Source: CAKOSP01 sp964549115
Lineage (GTDB): Bacteria > Bacillota_I > Bacilli_A > RF39 > UBA660
DNA length: 9,103 nucleotides
NCBI GenBank assembly: GCA_964549115.1
Contig: CAZJTX010000019.1
Span: 1 to 9,103 of the forward strand
Direction of reading: 5' to 3'
In this document: piece by piece, positions 1 through 7,336 of the stretch
Layout: every line of letters starts with the position of its first letter
Position numbering within the stretch: position 1 is the stretch's first letter
Position numbers and translations under genes: made by a program
Notes under the pieces: model-generated
What the model saw: the letters and a program-made list of their open reading frames with translations, nothing else
What the model was told of the DNA's origin: nothing
Databases searched by the model: none

Positions 1-1830
1 GGCACGGGTAAAACTTTTACTATTGCAAATGTAATTGAGGAAACACAGAAGCCAACATTAGTATTGGCTCATAATAAAACATTAGCTGGACAACTTTATT
101 CTGAGTTAAAAGAAATGTTTCCTGAAAATCATGTTGATTATTTTGTTTCATATTATGATTATTATCAACCAGAGGCATATGTGCCATCAAGTGATACATT
201 TATAGAAAAAGATGCAGCAATTAATGATGAGATTGATGAATTAAGGCACTCTGCAACTAGCAATTTAATTAATTATAGAGACACAATAGTAGTAGCATCT
301 GTATCAAGTATATATGGTATAGGTGAAAAAGAAGAGTATATAAGAAGTATGTTGGTTTTAAACATTAAAGATAAAATTAATAGAAATGATATTATTCATA
401 AATTAGTAGATATGACTTATGATAGAAATGATTTTGATTTTAAAAGAGGCACTTTTAGAGTAAGAGGAAATAATATAGATATTGTACCTATAAATGAAAG
501 AGAACACGCAACTAGAATTACATTAGACGATGATATTATTGAATCAATATCTACTTTTGATCCAGTTACAGGTGTTGTAACATCTAATAAAAAAACAGCG
601 GTTATATCTCCCGCATCACACTTTGTTACAAGTCCTGAAAAATTAAGTATAGCTATTACTAGAATAGAAGAAGAACTAAAAGATAGATTAAAAGTATTAG
701 AGGAAGAAGGCAAATTAGTCGAAGCTCAGAGACTAAAAGAAAGAACTAATTATGATTTAGAAATGTTAAGAGAAACAGGGTTTGTTTCAGGTGTTGAAAA
801 CTATTCTAGACATTTATCTCTAAGAGAAGAGGGGGAGACTCCAACTTGTTTAATGGACTTTTTTCCAGATGATTACTTATTAGTAGTAGATGAATCACAT
901 GTTACACTACCCCAAGTAAGGGGTATGTATAATGGAGATAGGGCAAGAAAAGAAACTTTGGTAAATTATGGTTTTAGATTACCTAGTGCTCTAGATAATA
1001 GACCCCTTAAGTTTGATGAATTTGAAGATAAAATTAAAAATGTAATATATACATCTGCCACTCCAGGTGATTACGAACTAGATAAAGTTGATAATAATGT
1101 TGTTGAACAAATTATTAGGCCTACAGGTCTTTTAGACCCAGAAATAGAAGTAAGAAAAAAAGAGGGGCAAATTGATGATATTATTGGTCTTATAAATGAA
1201 AGAAAGAAATCTAACGAAAGAGTTTTAATAACAACCTTGACTATTAGGATGAGTGAAGAGTTATCCAACTATTTAAAAGAAGTAGGCATAAAAGTAGCAT
1301 ATTTACATAGCGAGATTAAAACTTTAGAAAGACTTAAAATAATTAGAGACTTAAGAGCAGGAGTATATGATTGTGTAGTGGGGATAAATCTTTTAAGAGA
1401 GGGTCTAGATATACCTGAGGTTAGTTTGATATGTATATTAGATGCTGATAAGCAAGGTTTCTTAAGAAGTGCTCGTAGTTTAATTCAAACAATAGGTAGA
1501 GCAGCAAGAAACTCCAATGGAAAAGTAATAATGTATGCAGATAAAATTAGTGATTCAATGAAAGAAGCTATTGAAGAAACAAAAAGAAGAAGAGAAATAC
1601 AAGATAAATTTAATAAAAAATACAATATTACTCCAACAACAATTACTAAAGATATAAAAGAAGTAATTAGTAATGAAATTGAGGAAAAAACAAAGAAAAA
1701 GCTAAATAAAAAAGAATATAAAGATATTTTAGATAAATTAGAATATGAAATGAAAGAAGCAGCTAAAATCATGGATTTTGAGCGTGCCATGGAACTTAGG
1801 GATATATTGTTTGAGATGAAATCAAGCTAA
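1..1830 (+). CDS. uvrB: UvrABC system protein B (excinuclease subunit), 5'-truncated by window edge
   Basis: UvrB is the damage-verifying, helicase-like subunit of nucleotide excision repair; it is loaded by UvrA and recruits UvrC. The open frame runs from base 1, so the real start lies upstream: 609 residues are present and about 41 are missing compared with Bacillus UvrB. Seen in window residue numbers: the end of the P-loop (GTGKT, 1-5), the tyrosine-rich DNA-gripping beta-hairpin beginning YYDYYQPEAY (51), helicase motif II DESH (297-300), ATPGDYE (353-359), the IRPTGLLDPE segment, motif V region GINLLREGLDIPEVS, motif VI QTIGRAAR (496-503), and a C-terminal UVR motif (about 575-605) that binds UvrC. 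The TTG at 64 lies inside the conserved PTLVLAHNKTLAG block and is not the start. One oddity is SARSLIQ where the family nearly always has SERSLIQ (residue 491 is Ala). No uvrA follows. Identity is very secure. Confidence 0.98.
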   Translation, partial: GTGKTFTIANVIEETQKPTLVLAHNKTLAGQLYSELKEMFPENHVDYFVSYYDYYQPEAYVPSSDTFIEKDAAINDEIDELRHSATSNLINYRDTIVVASVSSIYGIGEKEEYIRSMLVLNIKDKINRNDIIHKLVDMTYDRNDFDFKRGTFRVRGNNIDIVPINEREHATRITLDDDIIESISTFDPVTGVVTSNKKTAVISPASHFVTSPEKLSIAITRIEEELKDRLKVLEEEGKLVEAQRLKERTNYDLEMLRETGFVSGVENYSRHLSLREEGETPTCLMDFFPDDYLLVVDESHVTLPQVRGMYNGDRARKETLVNYGFRLPSALDNRPLKFDEFEDKIKNVIYTSATPGDYELDKVDNNVVEQIIRPTGLLDPEIEVRKKEGQIDDIIGLINERKKSNERVLITTLTIRMSEELSNYLKEVGIKVAYLHSEIKTLERLKIIRDLRAGVYDCVVGINLLREGLDIPEVSLICILDADKQGFLRSARSLIQTIGRAARNSNGKVIMYADKISDSMKEAIEETKRRREIQDKFNKKYNITPTTITKDIKEVISNEIEEKTKKKLNKKEYKDILDKLEYEMKEAAKIMDFERAMELRDILFEMKSS

Positions 1831-1849
1831 TGTATTTAATCAAATTATA

Positions 1850-1875
1850 TGGTAAAATATATAATAGGTGATGAT
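1850..1875 (+). promoter_or_regulatory. Possible promoter and ribosome binding site for ppaC
   Basis: The 45-nt gap after uvrB holds an extended -10-like TGGTAAAAT (1850-1858) and a consensus TATAAT (1860-1865). Neither has a convincing -35. The TATAAT sits so close to the gene that its transcript would lose the Shine-Dalgarno sequence, so the upstream element is the better candidate. AGGTGAT (1866-1872) is an exact match to the anti-Shine-Dalgarno complement and fixes the ATG at 1876 as the start. I see no terminator hairpin after uvrB, so read-through from uvrB is also possible. The ribosome binding site is solid; the promoter is weak. Confidence 0.35.
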
Positions 1876-3498
1876 ATGCAAAAGATATTAGTCTTTGGTC
1901 ATAAAAATCCCGATACTGATAGTGTGGCATCAAGTATAGCATTATCGTATTTAAAGAATAAAGAGGGATATAATACTGAACCTAGAGTACTAGGTAGTAT
2001 TAACAATGAAACAAGATTTATATTAAATTATTTTAATGTTTCTGAACCTAAATATTTAAATGATGTAAAAGTTAGAATAAAAGATGTTAAATATGAAAAA
2101 AACTTTTATATACATGAAAATAAAACAATACATGAAGCTTATAAATTAATGAATATTAAAAACACAACGGCTATACCGTTAGTTAATGATAATAATAAAT
2201 TAACAGGATACGTTACTTTAAAAGAGTTAACTAAGTATTTGGTATCTCCTGATAAAGAAGTAATAAGTACAACTTTAAAAAATATAGTTAAAACTCTAAA
2301 AGCTGAAATAGTAACTTCTTTTAATGATGAAATTGCAGGTAAAATTAATATAGTCGGAGTACAAAGTGAAACTTTGATACTGGAAGATAAAGTTAAAACC
2401 AATGATATCCTTATAACGGGGGATAGATATAGAGTTATTGAAAGAGCAATAGATCATGGCGCTTCTTTAATTATATTAACTAACAACGCATCTGTAGATA
2501 GTTATTTAGTAGAACGAGCAAAGTTAAATAAAATAAACATTATAAGAACAATTTATAATGATTTTGTAGTGGCTAATAAAATTAGTCTAAGTAATTATAT
2601 TAAATTACTAAATTCTGGTGATACTCCTATAACTGTGTTAGCCGAAGATTATTATACTGATTTCAAACAAAGAATACATAAAGTAAACCATACAAATTAT
2701 CCCGTTGTTAATAAAAAAGGAATATGTTCGGGTTTACTTAGATTAACAGGTATAAACAAATATAGAAAACGAAAAGTAATGTTAGTAGATCACAATTCGT
2801 TTAGAGAATCAGTAGATGGTCTAGAAGAAGCAGACATATTAGAAATAATTGATCATCATCAATTAAGTTCGGTTAGTATAAATAGACCAATTAATTTTAG
2901 AAGTTTACCAGTTGGATGTACTGCTACTATTATATATACAATGTTTAAAGAAAAAAATATAGAAATACCTAGAGAAATAGCAGGTTTATTACTTTCAGCT
3001 ATAATATCTGATACATTATTATTTTCATCTCCGACTACAACTAAAAAAGATCAAAGAGTTGCAGATGATTTGGCTAAAATAATAAATATAGATACATTTG
3101 AATTTGGAAGAGAAGTCTTAAGAGCAGCAAGTTCAATTGAAGGTATGAGCACAAGAGATTTAGTCTACAATGATTATAAAAGTTATTCAGTTAATAATAA
3201 AAAAGTCGGAATATCAATTGTTAATACAATGGATTTCCAACAAATGGAAGATAAAGTTAATGAAATTAATGAATTTATTAACAATAAAGCATATGATGAT
3301 TATGTACTATGGGTTATGTTTATAACAGATCCAATGAAAAATGGTTCTTATATAATTTATAGTTCAAATGGCGAGGAAATAATTAAAAATGCTTTTGCGT
3401 TAGACAATGTACATCAAGGTATATTTATACCTAGGTTAGTATCAAGAAAAAAACAAATGCTTCCGGCTATAATTGATGTTATTGAGGCTAGTAGCTAA
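1876..3498 (+). CDS. ppaC: Manganese-dependent (family II) inorganic pyrophosphatase with CBS-DRTGG-CBS regulatory insert
   Basis: This cytosolic DHH-family enzyme hydrolyses PPi to two phosphates and so pulls biosynthetic reactions forward. It has 540 residues from the ATG at 1876, chosen because AGGTGAT lies 3 nt upstream and the protein then begins MQKILVFGHKNPDTDS, as in the family; an ATG at 1849 in the same frame would add nine unconserved residues. Metal ligands are visible: H9, D13, D15, D305 (VDHN), H327/H328 (DHH, 326-328) and D379 (SDT). The C-terminal DHHA2 domain carries SRKKQ (523-527), which binds PPi. Between the two halves of the DHH domain lies a regulatory insert: CBS1 at about 70-125, a DRTGG domain at about 130-240 (GDRY at 182-185) and CBS2 at about 245-300. 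In characterised CBS-PPases this module binds adenine nucleotides: AMP/ADP inhibit, ATP or diadenosine polyphosphates activate. That behaviour is inferred here. Confidence 0.95.
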   Translation: MQKILVFGHKNPDTDSVASSIALSYLKNKEGYNTEPRVLGSINNETRFILNYFNVSEPKYLNDVKVRIKDVKYEKNFYIHENKTIHEAYKLMNIKNTTAIPLVNDNNKLTGYVTLKELTKYLVSPDKEVISTTLKNIVKTLKAEIVTSFNDEIAGKINIVGVQSETLILEDKVKTNDILITGDRYRVIERAIDHGASLIILTNNASVDSYLVERAKLNKINIIRTIYNDFVVANKISLSNYIKLLNSGDTPITVLAEDYYTDFKQRIHKVNHTNYPVVNKKGICSGLLRLTGINKYRKRKVMLVDHNSFRESVDGLEEADILEIIDHHQLSSVSINRPINFRSLPVGCTATIIYTMFKEKNIEIPREIAGLLLSAIISDTLLFSSPTTTKKDQRVADDLAKIINIDTFEFGREVLRAASSIEGMSTRDLVYNDYKSYSVNNKKVGISIVNTMDFQQMEDKVNEINEFINNKAYDDYVLWVMFITDPMKNGSYIIYSSNGEEIIKNAFALDNVHQGIFIPRLVSRKKQMLPAIIDVIEASS

Positions 3499-3499
3499 A

Positions 3500-3528
3500 T
3501 TGCTTTTAAAATTCAATTTTAGTATAAT
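3500..3528 (+). promoter_or_regulatory. Sigma-A-type promoter of the lipid/envelope operon
   Basis: TTGCTT (3500-3505) and TATAAT (3523-3528) are separated by exactly 17 nt, and the site lies in the only real intergenic gap before the six-gene run. The predicted start near 3535 leaves a leader of about 30 nt containing the Shine-Dalgarno sequence AAGGAAG (3554-3560), five bases before the ATG at 3566. The -35 begins two bases after the ppaC stop codon. Confidence 0.7.
3507..3521. repeat. Perfect 15-nt palindrome inside the promoter spacer (candidate operator)
   Basis: TAAAATT-C-AATTTTA is an exact inverted repeat with 7-nt arms that fills nearly all of the 17-nt spacer between -35 and -10. 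A longer imperfect inverted repeat overlaps it (CTAAATTG at 3495-3502 with CAATTTTAG at 3514-3522, one bulged T), which could act as a weak terminator for ppaC. The position is typical of a repressor site, but AT-only palindromes also arise by chance in DNA this AT-rich. Confidence 0.35.
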
Positions 3529-3565
3529 ACTAACATGACTTTGAAAAAGTAAAAAGGAAGATATT

Positions 3566-5332
3566 ATGTTTAAAACTATACAATCGTTTATAAAAGACGC
3601 TAAGTTACAAATACAAAAATTTCTAAATAAAAAGACTGATAAAGATTACCCATGGTATGATTTATATGAAAACGCTCCAAGGAGTATTTCATATCCAAGA
3701 AAAACTATTTATGAATTAATTGAACAAGTAGCAATAGATAGTCCTAAAAGTATAGCTTATACTTATTTTGGTAAGAATAAAACTTTTAAACAATTTAATG
3801 AGGAAATTATAGAAGTAGCAAGAGGCCTTAGAGCCATTGGTATTAGAAAAGATGATAAAGTCACAATATGCCATACTAATACCCCAGACGCTATAATATT
3901 TTTCTATGCAGTTAATATGGTTGGAGCTGTTGCAAATATGGTTCATCCACTGGCAAGTGTTGATGAAACAAAACTATATTTAACAAAAAGTGGATCAAGA
4001 CATGTTTTATGTGTTGATTTAGCTTTTGAAAAATTCAAAAAAATAGACGAAGATTTAAATTTAAAAACAATAATAACTTCTAAAGTAAGTAGTAAAATGC
4101 CTGGTTACATGAAAGTGTTATATAACTTAACTAAGAAAAAAGTAAAAGTCCAATATAGTGATAAAGTAATAAGTTTTGAAAAACTTGTTAGAATGGGTAA
4201 AAGTTATCCAAATGACCCTAAAGTTAGAAGAAGATATAATGATGATGCGACTATTTTATATAGTGGGGGTACAACTGGAGAACCTAAAGGTGTCGTTTTA
4301 ACAAACTTAAACTTAAATGCTATGGGATTACAAGCTTTCCATATGACTTACCCAATAAATAAGGGAGATAGAGCATTATCTACACTTCCAATTTTTCATA
4401 GTTTTGGATTAATAGTATCAATACATACAGTATTAATAAATGGTTTAACATCTATTTTAGTACCGGGTTTTACTGGAAAAGATTTTGGTAAATTAATAAA
4501 AAAACATAAACCTCATTTTATAGCTGGAGTCCCAACTATGTATGAAGGTTTAGTAAATGATAAAACAAAAGGTAAAAATTATATGAAATCTGTTCATACA
4601 ATTTTATGTGGTGGGGATTTATTAAATAGAACTCTAAGAGATAAAGTTGATAAGTATTTAGCAGATCATGGTTGTGAAGCTAAGATTAGAATGGGATATG
4701 GGTTAACTGAAACTAGTGGAGCGTGTACTCTAACTCCAAGAAACTATTTTAAAGACGGAGGAATAGGTATACCATTTCCAGATATGGTTTTTAAAATATT
4801 AGATATTGAAAATAATGAAGAGTTAGGATTTGATCAAATCGGTGAAATTTGTGTGAGTGGACCTACAGTAATGGATAGATACTTAAATGATATAAGAGAA
4901 ACAAATAAAGTATTAAAAAGACACAAAGATGGAAAATTGTGGTTACATACAGGTGATATAGGTTACATGGATAAACAAGGTGCAATATTCTTTAAATCTA
5001 GATTAAAAAGAATGATAGTATCAAGTGGGTATAATATATACCCACAATATTTAGAAAAAATTATAATGGAACATCCAGCTATAGAAACAGCAACAGTCGT
5101 AGGAGTTCCACACCATTATAAACAAGCAGTACCTAAAGCATTTATAGTATTAAAAGATGATTTTGAAGATACGGAATTGTTAAGAAAAGAAATTAAAAAA
5201 TTCTGTGAAGAAAAAATTAATAAGTATGAATGGATATATGAATACGAATACGTAAACTCTTTGCCCGAAACATTAATGGGTAAAGTTGCGTTTACTAAAT
5301 TACAAGAGGAAGAAAATGAAAAAGGGGCATAA
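3566..5332 (+). CDS. AMP-binding fatty acid ligase (long-chain acyl-CoA synthetase family, FadD-like)
   Basis: This ANL-superfamily enzyme would activate a fatty acid with ATP to an acyl-adenylate and transfer it to CoA, or possibly to acyl carrier protein. The 588 residues match the family's usual length. Visible motifs are the P-loop YSGGTTGEPKG (232-242), GYGLTET (377-383), the hinge-proximal HTGDIGYMD from 461 with the ribose-binding Asp, the SRLKRMIVSSGYNIYP segment, and the catalytic C-terminal lysine K573 in LMGKVAF. The first 30 or so residues are basic and amphipathic and may touch the membrane; no signal peptide is seen. It starts at ATG 3566 with AAGGAAG upstream and heads the operon. 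The stop overlaps the plsC start by 17 nt, which suggests that the acyl product is handed to PlsC. Chain length and acceptor (CoA or ACP) cannot be read from the sequence. The family is certain, the substrate inferred. Confidence 0.92.
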   Translation: MFKTIQSFIKDAKLQIQKFLNKKTDKDYPWYDLYENAPRSISYPRKTIYELIEQVAIDSPKSIAYTYFGKNKTFKQFNEEIIEVARGLRAIGIRKDDKVTICHTNTPDAIIFFYAVNMVGAVANMVHPLASVDETKLYLTKSGSRHVLCVDLAFEKFKKIDEDLNLKTIITSKVSSKMPGYMKVLYNLTKKKVKVQYSDKVISFEKLVRMGKSYPNDPKVRRRYNDDATILYSGGTTGEPKGVVLTNLNLNAMGLQAFHMTYPINKGDRALSTLPIFHSFGLIVSIHTVLINGLTSILVPGFTGKDFGKLIKKHKPHFIAGVPTMYEGLVNDKTKGKNYMKSVHTILCGGDLLNRTLRDKVDKYLADHGCEAKIRMGYGLTETSGACTLTPRNYFKDGGIGIPFPDMVFKILDIENNEELGFDQIGEICVSGPTVMDRYLNDIRETNKVLKRHKDGKLWLHTGDIGYMDKQGAIFFKSRLKRMIVSSGYNIYPQYLEKIIMEHPAIETATVVGVPHHYKQAVPKAFIVLKDDFEDTELLRKEIKKFCEEKINKYEWIYEYEYVNSLPETLMGKVAFTKLQEEENEKGA

Positions 5333-5900
5333 AGTATTTTATTCAACACTAAGATTTTTGTTTAAACCTATTTTAATGTTAGTATTTAGACCTAAAATTG
5401 TTAATAAAGATTTGATTCCAAAAGAAGGAGCAGTTATATTTTGCGGAAATCATAAAAGTTTTTATGATCAATTTATGGTGATAGTTGCTGAAAGAAGACC
5501 TATTAGTTTTTTAGCCAAAAGTGAATATTTTGATAATAAATTAATAGCATGGTTTTTTAAAGGTGTAGGTTGTATTAGAACCGACAGAGATAAAAAAGGT
5601 GGAGACGCTTTAGAAGAAGCGTTAAAAGTTTTGAAAAAAGGAGATCCAGTTGGAATATTTCCAGAAGGTACCAGAAATAGAACAGATAAACCTTTAATAC
5701 CTTTTAAATTTGGCGCAGTTTCTCTGGCTAAGAAAACTGATGCTTGGATTGTGCCTTTTGGTATAACAGGAAGTTATCATATTACAAATAAAGATTTAAG
5801 AGTAGAGTTTGCCAAACCTTTTAAAGTGGGAGATATGACTTTAGAAGAGGCTAATCAAAAATTATATAATACAATACTAGAAATAATTATCAAGGAGTAA
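5316..5900 (+). CDS. plsC: 1-acyl-sn-glycerol-3-phosphate acyltransferase (PlsC family)
   Basis: PlsC transfers a fatty acyl group to lysophosphatidic acid to make phosphatidic acid, the precursor of membrane phospholipids. The 194-residue protein carries the LPLAT signature: NHKSFYD with the HX4D pair H46 and D51, and FPEGTR (115-120) for phosphate binding. A hydrophobic, basic N-terminus (about residues 7-30) would seat it on the inner face of the membrane. The start is ATG 5316, supported by GAGGA at 5306-5310; an in-frame TTG at 5286 is ignored because it lacks such a site and would add ten unconserved residues. The gene overlaps the acyl ligase by 17 nt and its own end AAGGAGTAA supplies the ribosome binding site for the next gene. 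Ligase plus PlsC together resemble the two catalytic parts of the enterobacterial Aas protein, though as separate chains. Other lysophospholipid acceptors are possible. Confidence 0.9.
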   Translation: MKKGHKVFYSTLRFLFKPILMLVFRPKIVNKDLIPKEGAVIFCGNHKSFYDQFMVIVAERRPISFLAKSEYFDNKLIAWFFKGVGCIRTDRDKKGGDALEEALKVLKKGDPVGIFPEGTRNRTDKPLIPFKFGAVSLAKKTDAWIVPFGITGSYHITNKDLRVEFAKPFKVGDMTLEEANQKLYNTILEIIIKE

Positions 5901-5901
5901 A

Positions 5902-6525
5902 ATGGAAGCAATAATAATTAACTTAATGAATAGTTTTGGATATTTTGGAATATTCTTTTTAATATTTATTGAAAATATATTCCCTCCAATTCCATCAGAA
6001 GTCATATTAACTTTTGGTGGTTTTATGACTAAATATACTAATATGAATATTCCTTTAGTAGTTGTCTTTGCAACTATAGGAGCTCTTCTGGGAGCAGTTG
6101 TGTTATATTATTTAGGTACAATTTTTGATGAAAAGAGATTAATTAAAATAATAACGTCTAAGTATGGAAAATTACTTAGATTAAAACCAAGTGATATTAA
6201 AAATGCTAACAATTGGTTCTCTAAGCAAGGAGCAAAAGCAGTATTCATATGTAGATTTATCCCAATTATTAGAAGTTTGATCTCGATACCGGCTGGTATG
6301 AATAAAATGAAGATGTCTTTATTTTTATTTTATACAACAATTGGTACATTAATATGGAATACAGTATTAATAATATTGGGTAGAGTCGTTGGAGATAAGT
6401 GGCACGTAATTGTAGATATACTATCTAAGTATTCTAATATTACATTATATGTAATAATTGTGTTATTAATTTTAGGTGTGTCATATTTTTATTACAAAAG
6501 ACTAAAAAAGGAAGATAAAAAATGA
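5902..6525 (+). CDS. DedA-family membrane protein, candidate undecaprenyl-phosphate translocase (UptA-like)
   Basis: This 207-residue polytopic membrane protein belongs to the DedA/SNARE-associated (VTT) family. It shows the family signatures: E24 with PPIPSE (28-33) in the first re-entrant region, and CRFIPIIRSLISIPAGM (117-133) with R118, P121, R124, P130 and G132. Hydrophobic segments lie near 12-32, 50-72, 113-132, 137-160 and 172-198, with a lysine-rich C-terminal tail. Several DedA proteins are proton-coupled lipid transporters, and Bacillus UptA returns undecaprenyl phosphate to the inner leaflet. That assignment is inferred here from the neighbour: the stop shares ATGA (6522-6525) with the uppP start. 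Other DedA members move phosphatidylethanolamine or affect membrane-potential homeostasis, and the adjoining plsC would fit a phospholipid substrate too. The family is certain, the substrate open. AAGGAG at 5892-5897 sets the start. Confidence 0.9.
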   Translation: MEAIIINLMNSFGYFGIFFLIFIENIFPPIPSEVILTFGGFMTKYTNMNIPLVVVFATIGALLGAVVLYYLGTIFDEKRLIKIITSKYGKLLRLKPSDIKNANNWFSKQGAKAVFICRFIPIIRSLISIPAGMNKMKMSLFLFYTTIGTLIWNTVLIILGRVVGDKWHVIVDILSKYSNITLYVIIVLLILGVSYFYYKRLKKEDKK

Positions 6526-7334
6526 TAGAGATTTTTAAAATTATATTATACGGAATAGTAGAAGGTGTAACTGAGTGGTTACCTATTAGTAGTACTGGTC
6601 ATTTAATAATTATAGAAAAGTTTTTAAAATTAAACTATTCGGCAGATTTTATTGAAATGTTAAGAGTTTTAATACAACTAGGAGCAATACTAGCCGTAGT
6701 TATATTATATTTTTATAAATTGAATCCATTTACAAGAAAGAAAAACAAAAAAGAAAGAAAAGAAACATATAGTTTATGGTTTAAAGTAATACTTGCTACT
6801 ATACCTGCAGCTATATTAGGGTTTTTATTTGATGATAAGATAAATGAGTTATTATTTAATTTTAAAACTGTTGCGGTTATGTTAATTTTATATGGAATAA
6901 TTTTTATATTAGTAGAAAAAACAAAAAAAGAAGAACGTATAATAAATATTAAAGAATTAACATTAGATACTGCGTTTTTAATAGGTTTATTTCAAGTACT
7001 AGCTTTAATACCAGGTACTAGTAGATCGGGAGTAACTATAATAGGTGCATTAATATTGGGTTTATCTAGAGAGACTGCAACAGAATTCACTTTTTTCTTA
7101 GGTATACCAGTAATGTTCGGAGCAAGCATCTTAAAATTATTTAAATTTGGATTAGTTTTCACCTCATTTGAACTAGTCTCGCTTTTAGTAAGCTTTGTAG
7201 TAGCGTTTTTAATATCAATTATTACAATAAGATTCTTAATTAACTATGTTAAGAAGAATGATTTTAAAGTTTTTGGTTATTATAGAATTATTTTAGGAAT
7301 TATACTTCTTTTAGTATTTTATTTTGGTAGGTAA
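6522..7334 (+). CDS. uppP: Undecaprenyl-diphosphatase (UppP/BacA family)
   Basis: UppP is an integral membrane phosphatase that removes a phosphate from undecaprenyl diphosphate released by cell wall polymerisation, regenerating the C55-P carrier for peptidoglycan and other envelope polymers; extra copies give bacitracin tolerance. The 270 residues match the family. The first signature, EGVTEWLPISSTGHL (14-28), contains E14, E18, S23 and H27, and the second, PGTSRSG (164-170), contains R168; these correspond to the catalytic and phosphate-binding residues of E. coli UppP. Multiple hydrophobic segments cover the whole chain, with a basic cytoplasmic loop near 66-85. The start ATG lies in the ATGA overlap with the DedA-family gene, with AAAGGAAG upstream, so translation is probably coupled. 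The last sense codon, AGG, plus the stop TAA forms part of the next gene's ribosome binding site. Retention of this gene implies a lipid-carrier-dependent envelope, unlike wall-less Mollicutes. Confidence 0.96.
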   Translation: MIEIFKIILYGIVEGVTEWLPISSTGHLIIIEKFLKLNYSADFIEMLRVLIQLGAILAVVILYFYKLNPFTRKKNKKERKETYSLWFKVILATIPAAILGFLFDDKINELLFNFKTVAVMLILYGIIFILVEKTKKEERIINIKELTLDTAFLIGLFQVLALIPGTSRSGVTIIGALILGLSRETATEFTFFLGIPVMFGASILKLFKFGLVFTSFELVSLLVSFVVAFLISIITIRFLINYVKKNDFKVFGYYRIILGIILLLVFYFGR

Positions 7335-7336
7335 AA

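Noticed and set aside
64..66. TTG at 64 as the start of uvrB
   Set aside because: Upstream in-frame codons encode the P-loop GTGKT and the conserved PTLV, so the gene continues beyond the window edge.
417..713. Antisense reading frame within uvrB, and similar minus-strand frames at 1071-1268, 1485-1790, 2139-2402, 3716-3946, 5116-5349 and 8111-8305
   Set aside because: Each lies opposite a well-conserved gene, encodes a low-complexity Ser/Leu/Ile-rich chain typical of reverse-complement AT-rich coding DNA, and has no convincing ribosome binding site or domain.
1849..1875. ATG at 1849 as the start of ppaC
   Set aside because: The extra nine residues are encoded by promoter-like DNA and the ribosome binding site AGGTGAT; the family starts a few residues before the GHKNPDTD motif, matching ATG 1876.
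5286..5315. TTG at 5286 as the start of plsC
   Set aside because: ATG 5316 has a well-placed GAGGA upstream; the extension is a by-product of the ligase reading frame.
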